Below are positions 5,500 to 5,630 of a stretch of DNA of 5,630 nucleotides, piece after piece. Position 1 is the first letter of the stretch. Each line of letters starts with the position of its first letter. The translations under genes and the position numbers were made by a program. Below the pieces are notes generated by a model. The model saw only the letters and a list, made by a program, of their open reading frames with translations. It made no database searches and was not told the origin of the DNA. This DNA is from Fimbriimonadaceae bacterium (GTDB lineage: Bacteria > Armatimonadota > Fimbriimonadia > Fimbriimonadales > Fimbriimonadaceae): contig JAKRSE010000383.1 in the NCBI GenBank assembly GCA_022402505.1, positions 1 to 5,630 on the forward strand. Reading direction: 5' to 3'.

Positions 5500-5630
5500 A
5501 CACCAAGAACCCTCTCAAGCTCTACCAGATCACCCTCAACCCGACCCGGCCGGACCGGGAGGCCATCACCCTCTACATGTTCTCCGAATCCGAGGCCCGC
5601 GTCCGCGAGATCGCCGACCGCCACCTCCCA
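5496..5630 (+). CDS. Seventh gene of the operon, 5' part only
   Basis: ATG at 5496 overlaps the sixth gene's TGA and follows GGAGG (5484-5488) by seven bases. The 45 codons visible encode MNTKNPLKLYQITLN, then PTRPDREAITLYMFSESEA and a helix up to the window edge. A strand (KLYQITL), a second strand (EAITLYMF) and a helix starting SESEARVREIADRH suggest a small alpha/beta fold. The gene runs off the right edge, so neither length nor family can be given. Confidence 0.7.
   Translation, partial: MNTKNPLKLYQITLNPTRPDREAITLYMFSESEARVREIADRHLP

Overview
GC-rich bacterial DNA with strongly C-ending codons in its plus-strand genes. The proline-rich PH/transmembrane protein and runs of short accessory genes would fit a Planctomycetota-like genome. 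That is a low-confidence guess, because no taxonomic marker gene is present.

Layout. (1) Positions 1-181 are the end of a CRISPR array: three identical 36-bp repeats separated by two 30-bp spacers, with a partial spacer at the window edge. No cas gene is visible. (2) Only 42 bp beyond the last repeat ends a minus-strand gene (224-2143) for a roughly 640-residue protein. It joins an N-terminal GHKL (HSP90/MutL/MORC-type) ATPase to a C-terminal PD-(D/E)XK nuclease-like domain, and looks like an anti-mobile-element effector. Its codon use is less GC-biased than that of the plus-strand genes. (3) Upstream, on the same strand, lie a membrane-anchored protein with a bacterial PH-like domain (2319-3386) and, 12 bp further up, a small ribbon-helix-helix regulator (3399-3602). 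(4) The divergent region 3603-3758 holds a near-consensus sigma-70-type promoter pointing right. A perfect inverted repeat sits exactly between its -35 and -10 boxes. (5) From 3759 to the right edge runs a plus-strand train of seven very short genes, the last one cut off. Each stop codon overlaps the next start (GTGA or ATGA), and each start after the first is preceded by GGAGG, with a 7-nt spacer in five of the six junctions.

How the parts may work together (inference). The ribbon-helix-helix protein is well placed to act on the divergent promoter through the palindrome and so control the small-gene operon, perhaps together with its own operon. The GHKL-nuclease next to a CRISPR array suggests a defence neighbourhood. 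Whether the PH/transmembrane protein works with the nuclease is unresolved, because about 175 bp containing two hairpins separates them. The seven small genes have no recognisable family. They include a 54-residue membrane peptide and a cysteine-rich, possibly zinc-binding protein. They are the most likely undescribed system here.
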